Part shown: in pieces, positions 36,449 to 45,536 of the stretch
Layout of the letters: every line of letters begins with the position of its first letter
Position numbering within the stretch: position 1 is the stretch's first letter
Assembly: GCA_965200525.1 (NCBI GenBank)
Contig: OZ241368.1
Span: 3,100,001-3,164,000 of the forward strand
Direction of reading: 5' to 3'
Origin: JANNPJ01 sp965200525
GTDB lineage: Bacteria; Actinomycetota; Actinomycetes; Actinomycetales; Kineosporiaceae
Length of the DNA: 64,000 bases
The notes under the pieces: generated by a model
Seen by the model: the letters and a program-made list of their open reading frames with translations, nothing else
Told to the model about the DNA's origin: nothing
The model's database searches: none
Position numbers and translations under genes: made by a program

Positions 36449-38089
36449 ATGAATGGATCTTCTGGGTTCGGCTCAGTATCTGATATTGCGGGGTTCTTTT
36501 CCGGTGGCCCGTTTGCAGCGGTACATGATTGGTTCGGCAACCGTCGGGTGGCGACCAAGGTTCTCCTTGTGGCCAGCGTGGCCATCGTCGGCACGCTATC
36601 TACGGGAGCCTTGAGTTTGGCGGGAATCGGCGATCTTCAGCATACTCGCGGTGACGAGGTCGGCCGAGCCGTTCCCTACATCACCAATCTCAACGGTGCG
36701 GCGTTGGCGGCGAAGGCGGCCGCGAACGATGAACGCGGTTACCTGATCGCCGGCGATACTAAGTTCCGCGACGAGTCCCTGGGCCGCAAGAGCACGGTCG
36801 ACGGTGACCTCAAGGCCGCCCGAGCCTTGGCCGAGGGCCCGGCCCGTAGCGCGATCGACTCCATCCAGGACGCCACTGATGCGTGGTTCGCTGCGTTGAA
36901 CACCGAGTTCACCACTTTCGCGACCGATCGGGCCGCGGCAGTCACTTTCGCGCTCGGCCCGAACCGGGACCTGCGAAAGAACTATGAAGGTCTGCTGGAC
37001 AAGGAGATCGCTCGGGCCAACGGCGCGTTGGTGGCCGGACAGCAGTTTGATGCAAGCGTTCACCGCACCCGCGCGAGCGTTTTGATCCTGCTGGCGCTTT
37101 CCCTGGCCCTGGCCATTACCTTGGCCCTCTACGTTGGGCGGTTGATCGTGATCCCGCTGAAGCGGGTGTCCGGAGTGCTGGATGCCGTCGCTTCCGGTGA
37201 TCTGTCTCAGGACCCGCAGGTGCACCAGGGGGACGAGCTCGGTCGGATGGCCGACGCTTTGCGTCAGGCCATCACCACTCTTCGCCAGATGATGTCGGCG
37301 TTGGGGGAGCACGCCACTACTCTTGCCGGCGCCTCGGAGGAGCTCAGCAGCACCAGCCAGCACAGTGCGGCCGGGGCGGAAACGGGAGCTCGGCAGGCGG
37401 CTGCGGTGGCCAGTTCGGCTGCGACCATGTCGGCCAACATCGCGACGGTCGCCACCGGAGCCGAGCAGATGGGCGCCTCCATCCGAGAGATCTCTCAGAA
37501 CACCAGCCGGGCGGTGGGTGTCGCCTCCCGAGCGGTGAACGTGACTGCAACGACCGCAGCAGTGATGGCCCGCCTTGGAGACTCCTCGACCGAGATCGGC
37601 AACGTGATCAAGGTCATTACCTCGATCGCCGAGCAGACCAACCTTCTGGCTCTCAACGCCACCATCGAAGCGGCCCGGGCCGGGGAGGCGGGCAAGGGCT
37701 TCGCCGTTGTCGCCAGCGAGGTCAAGGACCTGGCTCAGGAGACGGCCCGAGCCACCGGCGACATCGGCCGGCAGGTGAGCAAGATTCAGGAAACCACCTC
37801 GGGCGCGGTGGCCGCGATCGAGGAGATCAGCACGATCATCGCCCAGATCAACGAGTTCCAGACGACGATCGCCTCGGCGGTGGAGGAGCAGACCGCCACC
37901 ACCCAGGAGATGAGCCGCAGCGTCACCGAGGTCGCCGACGCAGGCCAGCAGGTAGCCCGCACCGTCAACGAAGTAGCCTCCTCCGTGCAACTGGCCACCG
38001 TCGGCGCTGGAGAGGCTCACCGCGCGGCTGAACAACTCGCCCTCATGTCCGTGGAACTGCGCCATCTGGTCGACCGTTTCCAACTCTGA
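36449..38089 (+). CDS. Methyl-accepting chemotaxis protein
   Basis: 546 aa from ATG 36449 (behind TGGAGTGAGG). A transmembrane helix (about 33-55; KVLLVASVAIVGTLSTGALS) is followed by a four-helix-bundle type sensor of about 150 residues, a second helix (VLILLALSLALAITLALYVG), a HAMP domain (LIVIPLKRVSGVLDAVASGD), and a long cytoplasmic signalling domain. The hairpin tip is conserved (IAEQTNLLALNATIEAARAG; KGFAVVASEVKDLAQETARA). It should control a CheA/CheW complex, none of which is in this window. No C-terminal CheR-docking pentapeptide; it ends LVDRFQL. The small gene at 38300 follows on the same strand after 210 bp and may be cotranscribed. Confidence 0.95.
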   Translation: MNGSSGFGSVSDIAGFFSGGPFAAVHDWFGNRRVATKVLLVASVAIVGTLSTGALSLAGIGDLQHTRGDEVGRAVPYITNLNGAALAAKAAANDERGYLIAGDTKFRDESLGRKSTVDGDLKAARALAEGPARSAIDSIQDATDAWFAALNTEFTTFATDRAAAVTFALGPNRDLRKNYEGLLDKEIARANGALVAGQQFDASVHRTRASVLILLALSLALAITLALYVGRLIVIPLKRVSGVLDAVASGDLSQDPQVHQGDELGRMADALRQAITTLRQMMSALGEHATTLAGASEELSSTSQHSAAGAETGARQAAAVASSAATMSANIATVATGAEQMGASIREISQNTSRAVGVASRAVNVTATTAAVMARLGDSSTEIGNVIKVITSIAEQTNLLALNATIEAARAGEAGKGFAVVASEVKDLAQETARATGDIGRQVSKIQETTSGAVAAIEEISTIIAQINEFQTTIASAVEEQTATTQEMSRSVTEVADAGQQVARTVNEVASSVQLATVGAGEAHRAAEQLALMSVELRHLVDRFQL

Positions 38090-38299
38090 CTTCAAAAGCG
38101 ACCTGCCGCATTGAACCAGGTTTTTTCCCAACGCTCTCGCAGCCCTCGTGTGCGGGGAAGTTCGAGCCGTCAACGTCAGATAAGGGCTGCCTACGCAATC
38201 CCAATCTGCTGAATGCTTGTTTCCATTCGCCGCGGCACAACATGCCCGGTGACCCAAGGCTCACTGCACCGAGCCCGAAATGCAACGGAGGACGACTGC

Positions 38300-38617
38300 A
38301 TGCCTGCCGCGGAGCACAACCCAAACCCCGCACTGATCTATGAAATCGATGAGATTGTCACCGACCTCAAGAGCGACCTGACCGGTCCGACCAGCTCATT
38401 CGGTCCTGAGGCTGCTGCGCTCTTTCGCCAATGCGCCCTTGAACTGTATCGAAACGATCGAACCCCTGAACAGATCATCGACGACACCGCCAAAGCCTTC
38501 GCGTTCTGGACTCTGATCGGACGTGAACACGCCCTGCGAGGCTACGAACTCCACCTCCACCGTGAGGGCAGCCACACCCTCCCGGACACCCTCGACAAAA
38601 TGTTTCCCTATTCCTGA
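38300..38617 (+). CDS. Conserved small protein, paralog of 53919-54230
   Basis: 105 aa from ATG 38300 behind CAACGGAGGACGAC, a strong ribosome binding site. It shares with the 103-aa protein at 53919-54230 the core FRQCALEL, IIDDTA+A, FxxLIGREHAxRGY, L+LHR+G+H+LPDT and D+MF. No signal peptide, membrane helix or known motif is seen. The pattern (acidic helix at about 12-30, then a helical core with conserved Cys, Arg, Glu-His) suggests a soluble all-helical protein. It follows a chemoreceptor; its paralog follows a GGDEF-EAL gene. A role connected with signalling is therefore possible but unproven. An intact IS256 element is inserted 83 bp downstream. Confidence 0.85.
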   Translation: MPAAEHNPNPALIYEIDEIVTDLKSDLTGPTSSFGPEAAALFRQCALELYRNDRTPEQIIDDTAKAFAFWTLIGREHALRGYELHLHREGSHTLPDTLDKMFPYS

Positions 38618-38691
38618 CGAACTGGTATGCCGGGGCGCCTGCAGACGACCCCGTCCTGACAGGTTCCGACCTGATCATTGTTCTGCCGCCC

Positions 38692-38699
38692 TTCTGATC
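38692..38699. repeat. Target-site duplication of IS256 element, left copy
   Basis: TTCTGATC directly precedes the left inverted repeat and recurs directly after the right one (40169-40176). Confidence 0.92.
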
Positions 38700-40168
38700 G
38701 GGACTGTCCGGGGAACGGTGTAACGAAGTCCGGCCCGACACGCCGAGCGTGAGCGTTTGGCGGGATGGAGCAGGACATGTCCGACATCATCGAAGCCGTG
38801 ACGGGGGACTTGATTACGCCCACTCAGGGCGATGAAACAGATGTTACGACAGTGACTTCCGACGTCGTTGGGGCCTTGCTGGACCGTTCCAGTCAGCAGC
38901 TGCTGGCGCAGGAACTGGTGCGGCAGGCTCGGGGCACGGGGGCTGACCTTGTGGGTTCGGAGGGCCTGCTGGCCGGCTTGACGAAGCTGGTGCTGGAGAC
39001 CGCGCTGGAAGCTGAGATGGTCGAGCACCTGGGCTACGAGCCGCACGACCCGGCCGGCAGGAACGGGGAGAACTCCCGCAACGGGCGGCGGTCCAAGACG
39101 GTCCTGACGGGGCTGGGGCCGGTCGATATCGAGGTGCCCCGTGACCGTGAGGGCACGTTCGAGCCGGTCATTGTGAAGAAGCGTCAGCGGCGTCTGGACT
39201 CGATCGACAACATCGTGTTGTCGCTCACCGCGAAGGGTTTGACGACTGGTGAGGTGTCCGCGCACTTCGCTGAGGTCTACGGCGCCAGCATCGGGAAGGA
39301 CCAGGTCTCGCGTATCACCGACGCGGTGATCGCCGAGATGACTGAATGGCAGAACCGGCCCCTCGACCGCGTCTACCCGGTGGTCTTCATCGACGCGATC
39401 ATGGTGAAAATCCGGGACGGGAAGGTCGCTAACCGGCCGATCTACGTGGCGATCGGGGTCACCGTCAACGGTGAACGCGACATCCTCGGTCTCTGGACCG
39501 GGGAAGACTCCACCGCCGGGGAAGGAGCCAAGTTCTGGCAGCAGGTCCTGACCGAGATCAAGAACCGTGGCGTCGAGGATGTCCTCATCCTGGTCTGTGA
39601 CGGCCTCAAGGGCCTGCCTGCCTCGGTCACCAACGTCTGGTCCCAAACCTGGGTCCAGACTTGCGTTGTCCATCTGCTGCGCAACAGTTTTCGGTATGCT
39701 CCTCGTCAGCACTGGGAGAAGGTCGCCAAGGACCTCAAGCCGGTCTACACCGCTATCAACGAGGCGGCAGCCGCAGCGAGGTTCGAGGAGTTCGCCGAGA
39801 CCTGGGGCGAACGCTACCCGGCGATCGTGCGGCTGTGGCGCAGCGCCTGGGCGGAGTTCACCCCGTTCCTGCAGTTCGACGTCGAGATCCGCAGGATCAT
39901 CTGCACGACCAACGCCATCGAATCCCTCAACTCCAGATACCGGCGGGCCGTCAACGCCCGCGGGCACTTCCCGACCGAGCAGGCCGCGCTGAAGTGCCTC
40001 TACCTCGTCACCCGCTCCCTCGACCCCACCGGACGGGGCCGGGCGCGGTGGGTGATCCGGTGGAAACCGGCCCTCAACGCCTTCGCGAACACCTTCGAGG
40101 GCCGGCTCACACCGAGCTCGACCAACTAACAACGCTGGACTTCGTTACACCGGAAATCGGACAGTCCC
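38700..40168 (+). mobile_element. Complete IS256-family insertion sequence
   Basis: 1,469 bp with a single intact transposase gene. The 32-bp terminal inverted repeats (38700-38731 and 40137-40168) match except for about six central bases; both start GGGACTGTCCG and end GGTGTAACGAAGTCC. An exact 8-bp duplication TTCTGATC flanks it, the size expected for this family. Intact gene, intact ends and a perfect duplication indicate a recent insertion, in contrast to the other IS copies here. Confidence 0.95.
38765..40129 (+). CDS. IS256-family (Mutator) transposase
   Basis: 454 aa. The N-terminal part (AEMVEHLGYEPHDPAG, SRNGRRSKTVLTGLGPVDIE, VPRDREGTFEP) precedes the DDE-type catalytic core: first Asp in YPVVFIDAIMVKI, second Asp in ILVCDGLKGLP, then VVHLLRNSFRY, and the Glu in CTTNAIESLNSRYRR. 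Length and order match active IS256 transposases. ATG 38765 is preceded by GGCGGGATG. The gene reads away from the small protein gene at 38300 and toward the convergent TetR gene. It is not closely similar to the IS256 fragment at 21917-22551. Confidence 0.96.
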   Translation: MEQDMSDIIEAVTGDLITPTQGDETDVTTVTSDVVGALLDRSSQQLLAQELVRQARGTGADLVGSEGLLAGLTKLVLETALEAEMVEHLGYEPHDPAGRNGENSRNGRRSKTVLTGLGPVDIEVPRDREGTFEPVIVKKRQRRLDSIDNIVLSLTAKGLTTGEVSAHFAEVYGASIGKDQVSRITDAVIAEMTEWQNRPLDRVYPVVFIDAIMVKIRDGKVANRPIYVAIGVTVNGERDILGLWTGEDSTAGEGAKFWQQVLTEIKNRGVEDVLILVCDGLKGLPASVTNVWSQTWVQTCVVHLLRNSFRYAPRQHWEKVAKDLKPVYTAINEAAAAARFEEFAETWGERYPAIVRLWRSAWAEFTPFLQFDVEIRRIICTTNAIESLNSRYRRAVNARGHFPTEQAALKCLYLVTRSLDPTGRGRARWVIRWKPALNAFANTFEGRLTPSSTN

Positions 40169-40176
40169 TTCTGATC
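40169..40176. repeat. Target-site duplication of IS256 element, right copy
   Basis: TTCTGATC, identical to 38692-38699. It lies 8 bp from the stop codon of the TetR gene. Confidence 0.92.
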
Positions 40177-40183
40177 TGTGCAG

Positions 40184-40774
40184 TTATCGAACAAGGGGTA
40201 AGAAGATCTCGTCGATGATGCTGGTGATGGTGGCGTCCGGGACCGGTTGCAGAGTGATCATGAGTTCGTGCAGGTACAGGTCGAACGCGACCCTGCGGAC
40301 GCGGGGGGTGAGCTTGGCCCGGTCGATCTCTCCGCGTTCGATTGCCCGGTCGAACATCTCGGTGATGGCCTTGGTGCGCGCTTGCAGGAAGGTTTTGCGC
40401 AGTTCAGCCTGATTGGAGCCGGTGTCGGCGTAGAAGGCGCCTAGGCGGGTCATCAGAACGAGCCCGGTTCGAGCTTCGGAGCGGTTGGCGCGGGCCATGA
40501 ATTCGATCATGTCGCCCCGTAGCGACCCGGTGTCAGGTACGTCGATCTGTTTGCGGAAGCCCTGACTGGCCACTGCTGCCTGCACCAGTTGCGACTTGGT
40601 CGCCCATCTGCGGTACAGCACGGCGCGGCTGGTCCGGGCCCGCTCGGCCACTGACTCGATGGTCAGCGCGTCGTAACCGCTGTCGAGCAGTTCCTCCCAG
40701 GCGGCGTCCAGCAGTGCTTCCTCCAGCGCCGCCCCGCGTCGGCGGGTCGCGACAGGCGGATCAATAAGAGTCAT
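40184..40774 (-). CDS. TetR-family repressor
   Basis: 196 aa. The N-terminal DNA-binding domain is clear (ALLDAAWEELLDSGYDALTI, VAERARTSRAVLYRRWATKS) and the C-terminal ligand-binding domain follows (TetR_C_16-like: VLMTRLGAFYADTG). The gene is divergent from an MFS drug exporter gene with a 64-bp spacer, the classic arrangement for a repressor that controls its own gene and an efflux pump. A palindrome in the spacer (40811-40825) is a candidate operator. Ligand probably a lipophilic or cationic drug. The neighbouring IS256 insertion lies just beyond the stop codon and left the gene intact. Confidence 0.93.
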   Translation of the reverse strand: MTLIDPPVATRRRGAALEEALLDAAWEELLDSGYDALTIESVAERARTSRAVLYRRWATKSQLVQAAVASQGFRKQIDVPDTGSLRGDMIEFMARANRSEARTGLVLMTRLGAFYADTGSNQAELRKTFLQARTKAITEMFDRAIERGEIDRAKLTPRVRRVAFDLYLHELMITLQPVPDATITSIIDEIFLPLVR

Positions 40775-40810
40775 TGTGTTTCCTCCAAGAGGGCCCTATC
40801 GTCTTCCTAG

Positions 40811-40825
40811 GATACAGTCTGCATC
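40811..40825. promoter_or_regulatory. Candidate TetR operator
   Basis: GATACAGTCTGCATC is an odd-centred palindrome with one mismatch, midway between the divergent TetR and MFS genes. It lies 14 bp before the GTG start of the exporter. Confidence 0.6.
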
Positions 40826-40838
40826 TTAAGGAGTCACG

Positions 40839-42401
40839 GTGTCAGAGAAGCTAGTCCTGGACCCCGCTGTGCGGCGGACCATCTTGACAGTGCTGGTGGG
40901 CGGTCTGGCGGTGCTGTTTGACACCACCATCGTCTCCGTCGCTCTGAACACGCTAGCCACGGACCTGAAGGTGTCGGTGGCCACGATTCAGTGGGTCAGC
41001 ACCGGGTACTTGCTGGCCTTGGGTGTGTCCATCACCTTGACCGGTTGGGCGCACCGGGTCCTGGGCGCCAAGCGGTTGTGGATGATGGCGTTGGCCTTGT
41101 TCCTCATCGGTTCCATTCTGAGCAGTCTGGCGTGGAGTGCCGGCAGCCTCATCGCCTTCCGTGTCCTGCAGGGGCTGGGTGGCGGTGTCTTGATGCCGTT
41201 GATGTCGACGGTTGTCATGCAGGCGGCAGGTGGGAAAAACATCGGGCGGATCATGTCGGTCGTTGGGCTGCCGGCTGTTCTTGGTCCGATCTTGGGCCCG
41301 GTCGTCGGTGGTCTGATCCTGCAGAATCTGGACTGGCCCTGGCTGTTCTGGGTCAATGTACCGTTCTGTGTCATTGGCTTGGTGCTGGCTGCGCGGTATT
41401 TGCCTGCGGATGCACCGGCCCAGCGTGCCCGGTTGGACGTCATCGGCTTTCTCCTGTTGGCGCCGAGCCTCGTCAGCATGCTGTTCGGGCTCAGTCAGGC
41501 TTCAGGTTCGGACGCTTTCAGGCGCGCCAACGTGTTCGTGCCTGTGGTCGGCGGTCTGGTTCTTCTGGTCCTCTTCGTCGTCTGGGCGCTGCGGCGCGGT
41601 ACCCGTGCGCTGCTGGACCTGCGTCTGTTGAAGTACCGACAGTTGTCCTCATCTGTGACGGTGCAGTTTTTCGCGGGTATCACGTTGTACGGTGCGTTGC
41701 TGCTAGTCCCGCTGTACTTCCAGCAAGTGCGAGGACTTTCTGCGCTGCAGACGGGTTTACTCCTGATTCCGCAGGGCCTGGGCACCCTGGCCATCCGGCA
41801 GTACATCGCTCGCCTGTCCGACTCCTTCGGTGCCCGCTGGCTCGTAGCCACCGGTTTCCTGCTCGTGCTGGTCGGTACCGTTCCCTTCGCCTTGGCCGAT
41901 GAGAACACCAACCAGATCATCCTCATGATTGGCTTGTTCGTTCGTGGGGCCGGGATGGGGACGGTCACCGTTCCGCTGATGACGGCTGGCTTCCGAGGGC
42001 TCTCGCGCGAGGAGGTCCCCGACGCCAGCGTCATCAGCCGCACGATCCAGCAAGTCGGTGGGTCTTTCGGCACCGCGGTCCTGGCCGTGATCGTCGCGGC
42101 AGCCGCGACGAGCCCCCCGGTTGAGTCCGGGGGGGCCCTGCAACGCGCCTTTCAGCACGGTTTCTGGTGGGCTTTGGGCTTCACCGCCGTCGGAGTAGTG
42201 ATGTCCCTACTGCTACCGGCCACCGTGCCTGCCGCCCAAGCATCTGAACCAGGTCGCGGCGTAGGCGTCCAGGGCTCAGTGAGCGCGTCCGCGGCGGGCC
42301 AATCACAGGCGGCGACTGCCCCCCTGGGCGGCCAGGTCCGAGACCAGAGCGTCGCTGCGGCTGCACGCCGATCGCATGGTTCTTCGGCAAGGGATAGGTA
42401 G
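40839..42401 (+). CDS. MFS multidrug efflux transporter (DHA2, 14-helix type)
   Basis: 520 aa, GTG start behind TTAAGGAGTCAC. The 14-helix drug:proton antiporter pattern is seen: motif A region in GWAHRVLGAKRLWM, motif B in FRVLQGLGGGVLMPL, and motif C in GLPAVLGPILGPVVGG. An acidic residue at the end of helix 1 (LFDTTIVSVAL) matches the DHA2/EmrB-QacA family. Proton-driven export of drugs across the inner membrane is the family role. The last ~70 residues are Ala/Gln/Arg-rich and probably a disordered cytoplasmic tail. Divergent from and probably repressed by the TetR gene. Confidence 0.95.
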   Translation: MSEKLVLDPAVRRTILTVLVGGLAVLFDTTIVSVALNTLATDLKVSVATIQWVSTGYLLALGVSITLTGWAHRVLGAKRLWMMALALFLIGSILSSLAWSAGSLIAFRVLQGLGGGVLMPLMSTVVMQAAGGKNIGRIMSVVGLPAVLGPILGPVVGGLILQNLDWPWLFWVNVPFCVIGLVLAARYLPADAPAQRARLDVIGFLLLAPSLVSMLFGLSQASGSDAFRRANVFVPVVGGLVLLVLFVVWALRRGTRALLDLRLLKYRQLSSSVTVQFFAGITLYGALLLVPLYFQQVRGLSALQTGLLLIPQGLGTLAIRQYIARLSDSFGARWLVATGFLLVLVGTVPFALADENTNQIILMIGLFVRGAGMGTVTVPLMTAGFRGLSREEVPDASVISRTIQQVGGSFGTAVLAVIVAAAATSPPVESGGALQRAFQHGFWWALGFTAVGVVMSLLLPATVPAAQASEPGRGVGVQGSVSASAAGQSQAATAPLGGQVRDQSVAAAARRSHGSSARDR

Positions 42402-42886
42402 TTCCAAGAAATCTGTCTGACACCGGAGTGTCAATGCCGCCCGAACCGTGTCCCGGCTGTTCCGGGGTGGTTTCCTAGTCAGTGGCGCAACGGTGGCTGG
42501 TTTGGGGAGGCTGGCAGCGCGGCGAACAGGGCCCGCTGGTTCCGGAACAGTCGGGTCGAGGTTCCGGCGGTATTGATACTACGAAGTAGTGCAGCAAATT
42601 CCATCGCAGACGCGGATAATGTACGTCGACAACGGTGCTGCTGCGGAGATGAGCACAGCCGTTGACGTCGTCAGATAGGTAGCGCGATATAGATAGACAA
42701 AGCTCATGGAAAAGTCGTATCAGACGTATCCCCCGATACTATTGTCAATTTGTACATAACATATGATACGCTTGCGTATAAGCACACGAGGCGCAATAAA
42801 ATTGTTCTCAGGTCTTCGCAGTCACCGCCGATAGATTATCGAAGCCGTTCAGCTGCAAAATTGTTTAGTGCCCAAATCTGAGGAAG
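42402..42886. other. AT-rich regulatory region upstream of the EAL-GAF-GAF-GGDEF gene
   Basis: No gene. From about 42590 to 42860 it is much AT-richer than its surroundings and contains repeated GTATC/GATAC boxes (around 42717-42770) and the palindrome ATACGCTTGCGTAT at 42766-42779. GTTGACGTCG near 42660 resembles a -35 element. GAGGAAGG before 42887 is the ribosome binding site. Confidence 0.55.
42766..42779. promoter_or_regulatory. Palindromic regulatory site candidate
   Basis: ATACGC-TT-GCGTAT, a perfect 6-bp inverted repeat, about 110 bp before the start codon and next to further GATAC boxes. Might be an operator. Confidence 0.45.
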
Positions 42887-45187
42887 GTGAGTGAGATGCC
42901 CTTCTCGGGGGGTGAATTACGATCGGGTATCCGTCAGGATCAGTTGCGGTTGCTGTATCAGCCGTTGGTGAGTGCTCATTCCTCCGCCTTACACGGGGTC
43001 GAGGCGCTGGTGCGTTGGCAGCATCCTGGCCGCGGGCTGATGGGGCCGGATGCGTTTCTGCCAGCGATTGAGCGCAACGGACTGATGGCCGGATTGACTG
43101 ATTGGGTACTCGAGGAAGCATTGAGGCAGTGCGCAGCTTGGCGCCATAAAGGGCTGGTCTTGCCGGTGTCCGTGAACCTGTCCGCCACGTTGCTTGCGGA
43201 CCCTGGGCTGGTTGAACGTGTATCTGGGTCTTTGGCTAGCTGCGATGTGCCGGCGGGGATGCTCACGCTGGAGGTCACCGAGACCGCGCTGACTCAGCAC
43301 CCGGGGTCGGCGGCGGAGATCTTCACGGCGCTACGAGCTTACGGCATGCGGATCTCGGTGGACGATTTCGGGACCGGTTACACGTCTTTGGCCATGTTGA
43401 AGGACTACACCTTTGACGAAGTCAAAATCGACCGTTCCTTTGTGGACGCGATGAAGCATTCTCCCGCGGATGAAGCGATCGCCCGGGCAATCTTGGAACT
43501 AGGGCACCGCCTTGGTCTGGAGGTGGTGGGCGAAGGTGTCGAAGATGCAGCTACGGTGCGGCTCCTGGCTGAGCTGGGTTGCGACATCCTGCAGGGCTAC
43601 TACTTCAGTCGCCCGCTGACCGCTGACGCACTGACTTCCTACGCTCTCAAATCTGCAGTCCAGCGGACCGCAGGGACCGCCGAGGAACGCGAGGTGATAG
43701 GCGCCCGCAACCCAGTCTCCGGTGCCGTCGCCGCTGCCCGACCTGCCGATGAGCAGACCCGACTTGCGAGATTGCAGGCTTTGAACGTCCTTGACTCTGC
43801 CCCCGATCCTGTCCTTGACGGCCTGGTCAAAATCGCAGCTGTGCTTTGCGGAACCCCAACCGCGCTCCTGAGCTTCGTCGACGACGAGCGACAGTGGTTC
43901 AAAGCACGGATCGGTCTCGACGTTTCCCAGACCCCACGGGAGGAAGCCTTCTGTGCACATGCCATCCTCAAACCACACGAGATCATGGAAGTTGCTGATG
44001 CCCGCATTGACCACAGATTCTCGACTAACCCGCTGGTGACCGGCGATCCGCACATCCGGTTCTATGCCGGGTCTCCGATGCTTACCACTGAGGGCCACGC
44101 CTTGGGTACGCTATGTGTTCTCGACTCTGCCGCACGTACCTTGGACGCTTCCCAGCGCGAAGGCCTCGCCACTCTCTCGCAGATGGCCTCGCGATACCTC
44201 GAAGCCAGACAAGCGCAACGTTTGATGGAACGCCTGCTGGACGTGATCAATACCTTGGCCCGGATGCACAGTAAGGACAATCTAACCGCAGTCTGCGCCG
44301 AGGTAACGACCGCCGCCCGGGATCTCTACAATGCCACCGCCGCGGTGCTGTTATTTGCGGAGGAACCCGGCTCGGTCCGCTACCGACCGATCGCGCTCAG
44401 CGCGAACAAACCGCATCATGCCGCTGCCATTTCCGACGCGGTGGTAGACAGTCGTGGCGCCAGCGCGATGGGGGTCATCCGATCCACGGGCTCTGCATTA
44501 TTCATCGCCGACGCGGCTACGTCGCCTCACGTGGACGGGGAGCGAGCCCGACAAGTTGAGGCCACCAGCATCCTCTACATTCCTGTTACCGATCAGACGG
44601 GAGTCACCGGTGCCCTGGTCATTTGGTGGGACCTGCCCCAGAGCCAGCCGGATCACGCCCGGACCGCCGCAGTCAACGTCCTGGCCGCCGAAGTCGGCGC
44701 TACCGTCTCCCGGTTGACCGCCGTCGCTGGAGTCCGTGACGCCGGCGACACCGACCCCCTCACCGGTCTACTAAATCGCCGCTCTTTCCTCGCCACCCTC
44801 AACCGGTTACCCGACGACAGCGCCGTCATTCTTCTGGAGCTACACGGCCTCGCGCGCACAAACAATGAATATGGCCACCACATGGGTGACCAACTCCTAA
44901 AAACATTCTCTGCCTATCTGCGGGCCAGTAGCCGGACTGCGGACATCCTCTCCCGCTGGAGCGGAACGAAATTCGCCGTGGCTCTCCCGGGCGACGCGGG
45001 GGGGGCACTAGAGTTCACAAACCGGCTACTGCAATCCTGGACAGGAACCAATGCTGAAGCCACATTCAGTTCGGGCCATATTATACCCACCCATCACGAG
45101 AAGCCCGCAGCTATCCTGACCCGCGTCGGTAAGGCTCTACAGGACGCCAACAGGATAAGTTCGCCGACTCGGCATTTGCAGGAATAA
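42887..45187 (+). CDS. EAL-GAF-GAF-GGDEF protein with degenerate GGDEF
   Basis: 766 aa; GTG 42887 or ATG 42896 start. The order is reversed from the usual: EAL first (about 8-245: VEALVRW, LEVTETAL, DDFGTGYTSL, EVKIDRSF, GEGVED; complete catalytic set), then GAF 1 (about 290-440: RLARLQALNVLDSAPDPVLD, REEAFCAHAIL), GAF 2 (about 455-600), then a GGDEF fold (TDPLTGLLNRRSFL, NEYGHHMGDQLLKT). The GGDEF signature itself is SGTKF, so cyclase activity should be lost. RTAD at the normal inhibitory-site spacing is kept, which would still allow c-di-GMP binding. It is therefore probably a phosphodiesterase regulated by two small-molecule sensors and by product/substrate binding. GAF 1 resembles those of bacterial GAF sensors without named ligand. 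Cytoplasmic; no membrane helix. Monocistronic. Confidence 0.93.
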   Translation: MSEMPFSGGELRSGIRQDQLRLLYQPLVSAHSSALHGVEALVRWQHPGRGLMGPDAFLPAIERNGLMAGLTDWVLEEALRQCAAWRHKGLVLPVSVNLSATLLADPGLVERVSGSLASCDVPAGMLTLEVTETALTQHPGSAAEIFTALRAYGMRISVDDFGTGYTSLAMLKDYTFDEVKIDRSFVDAMKHSPADEAIARAILELGHRLGLEVVGEGVEDAATVRLLAELGCDILQGYYFSRPLTADALTSYALKSAVQRTAGTAEEREVIGARNPVSGAVAAARPADEQTRLARLQALNVLDSAPDPVLDGLVKIAAVLCGTPTALLSFVDDERQWFKARIGLDVSQTPREEAFCAHAILKPHEIMEVADARIDHRFSTNPLVTGDPHIRFYAGSPMLTTEGHALGTLCVLDSAARTLDASQREGLATLSQMASRYLEARQAQRLMERLLDVINTLARMHSKDNLTAVCAEVTTAARDLYNATAAVLLFAEEPGSVRYRPIALSANKPHHAAAISDAVVDSRGASAMGVIRSTGSALFIADAATSPHVDGERARQVEATSILYIPVTDQTGVTGALVIWWDLPQSQPDHARTAAVNVLAAEVGATVSRLTAVAGVRDAGDTDPLTGLLNRRSFLATLNRLPDDSAVILLELHGLARTNNEYGHHMGDQLLKTFSAYLRASSRTADILSRWSGTKFAVALPGDAGGALEFTNRLLQSWTGTNAEATFSSGHIIPTHHEKPAAILTRVGKALQDANRISSPTRHLQE

Positions 45188-45495
45188 TCTCACTCTGTTC
45201 AAAGGAATCGGCTCATCTTCAGGGTTTAGGCCATGATCCAATCTCAGACGGCCTGGGCGTCTCAGTACTGCCCGAAGGGACGGGCCCGGCAAGCACGGTC
45301 AACGATCGGCCACGAACAGACGAACCTATGACTCCTTGGCTGACTGAACCGACCCACGCTGCCAACCTCGGCGGCTATCGTTGTTAGAGACATATCTTGA
45401 AATATACTTTGGACAGAGTCTTGAGACACAAAAGATTCTGATTCTGATACTGATTCTGGGGCAGTGCATCGCCCCGGCGTGTCCGGAGGCTCTGA
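45188..45495. other. Gap before the IS3 element
   Basis: No gene. AT-richer stretch near 45380-45460 contains the short tandem ATTCTGATTCTGATACTG-like repeats. Possibly the 3' region of the upstream gene and old flank of the IS3 element. Confidence 0.4.
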
Positions 45496-45536
45496 TGTGC
45501 CCCGGGTTCCTTGGAGTCGGATTGCTGGACTCTGGG

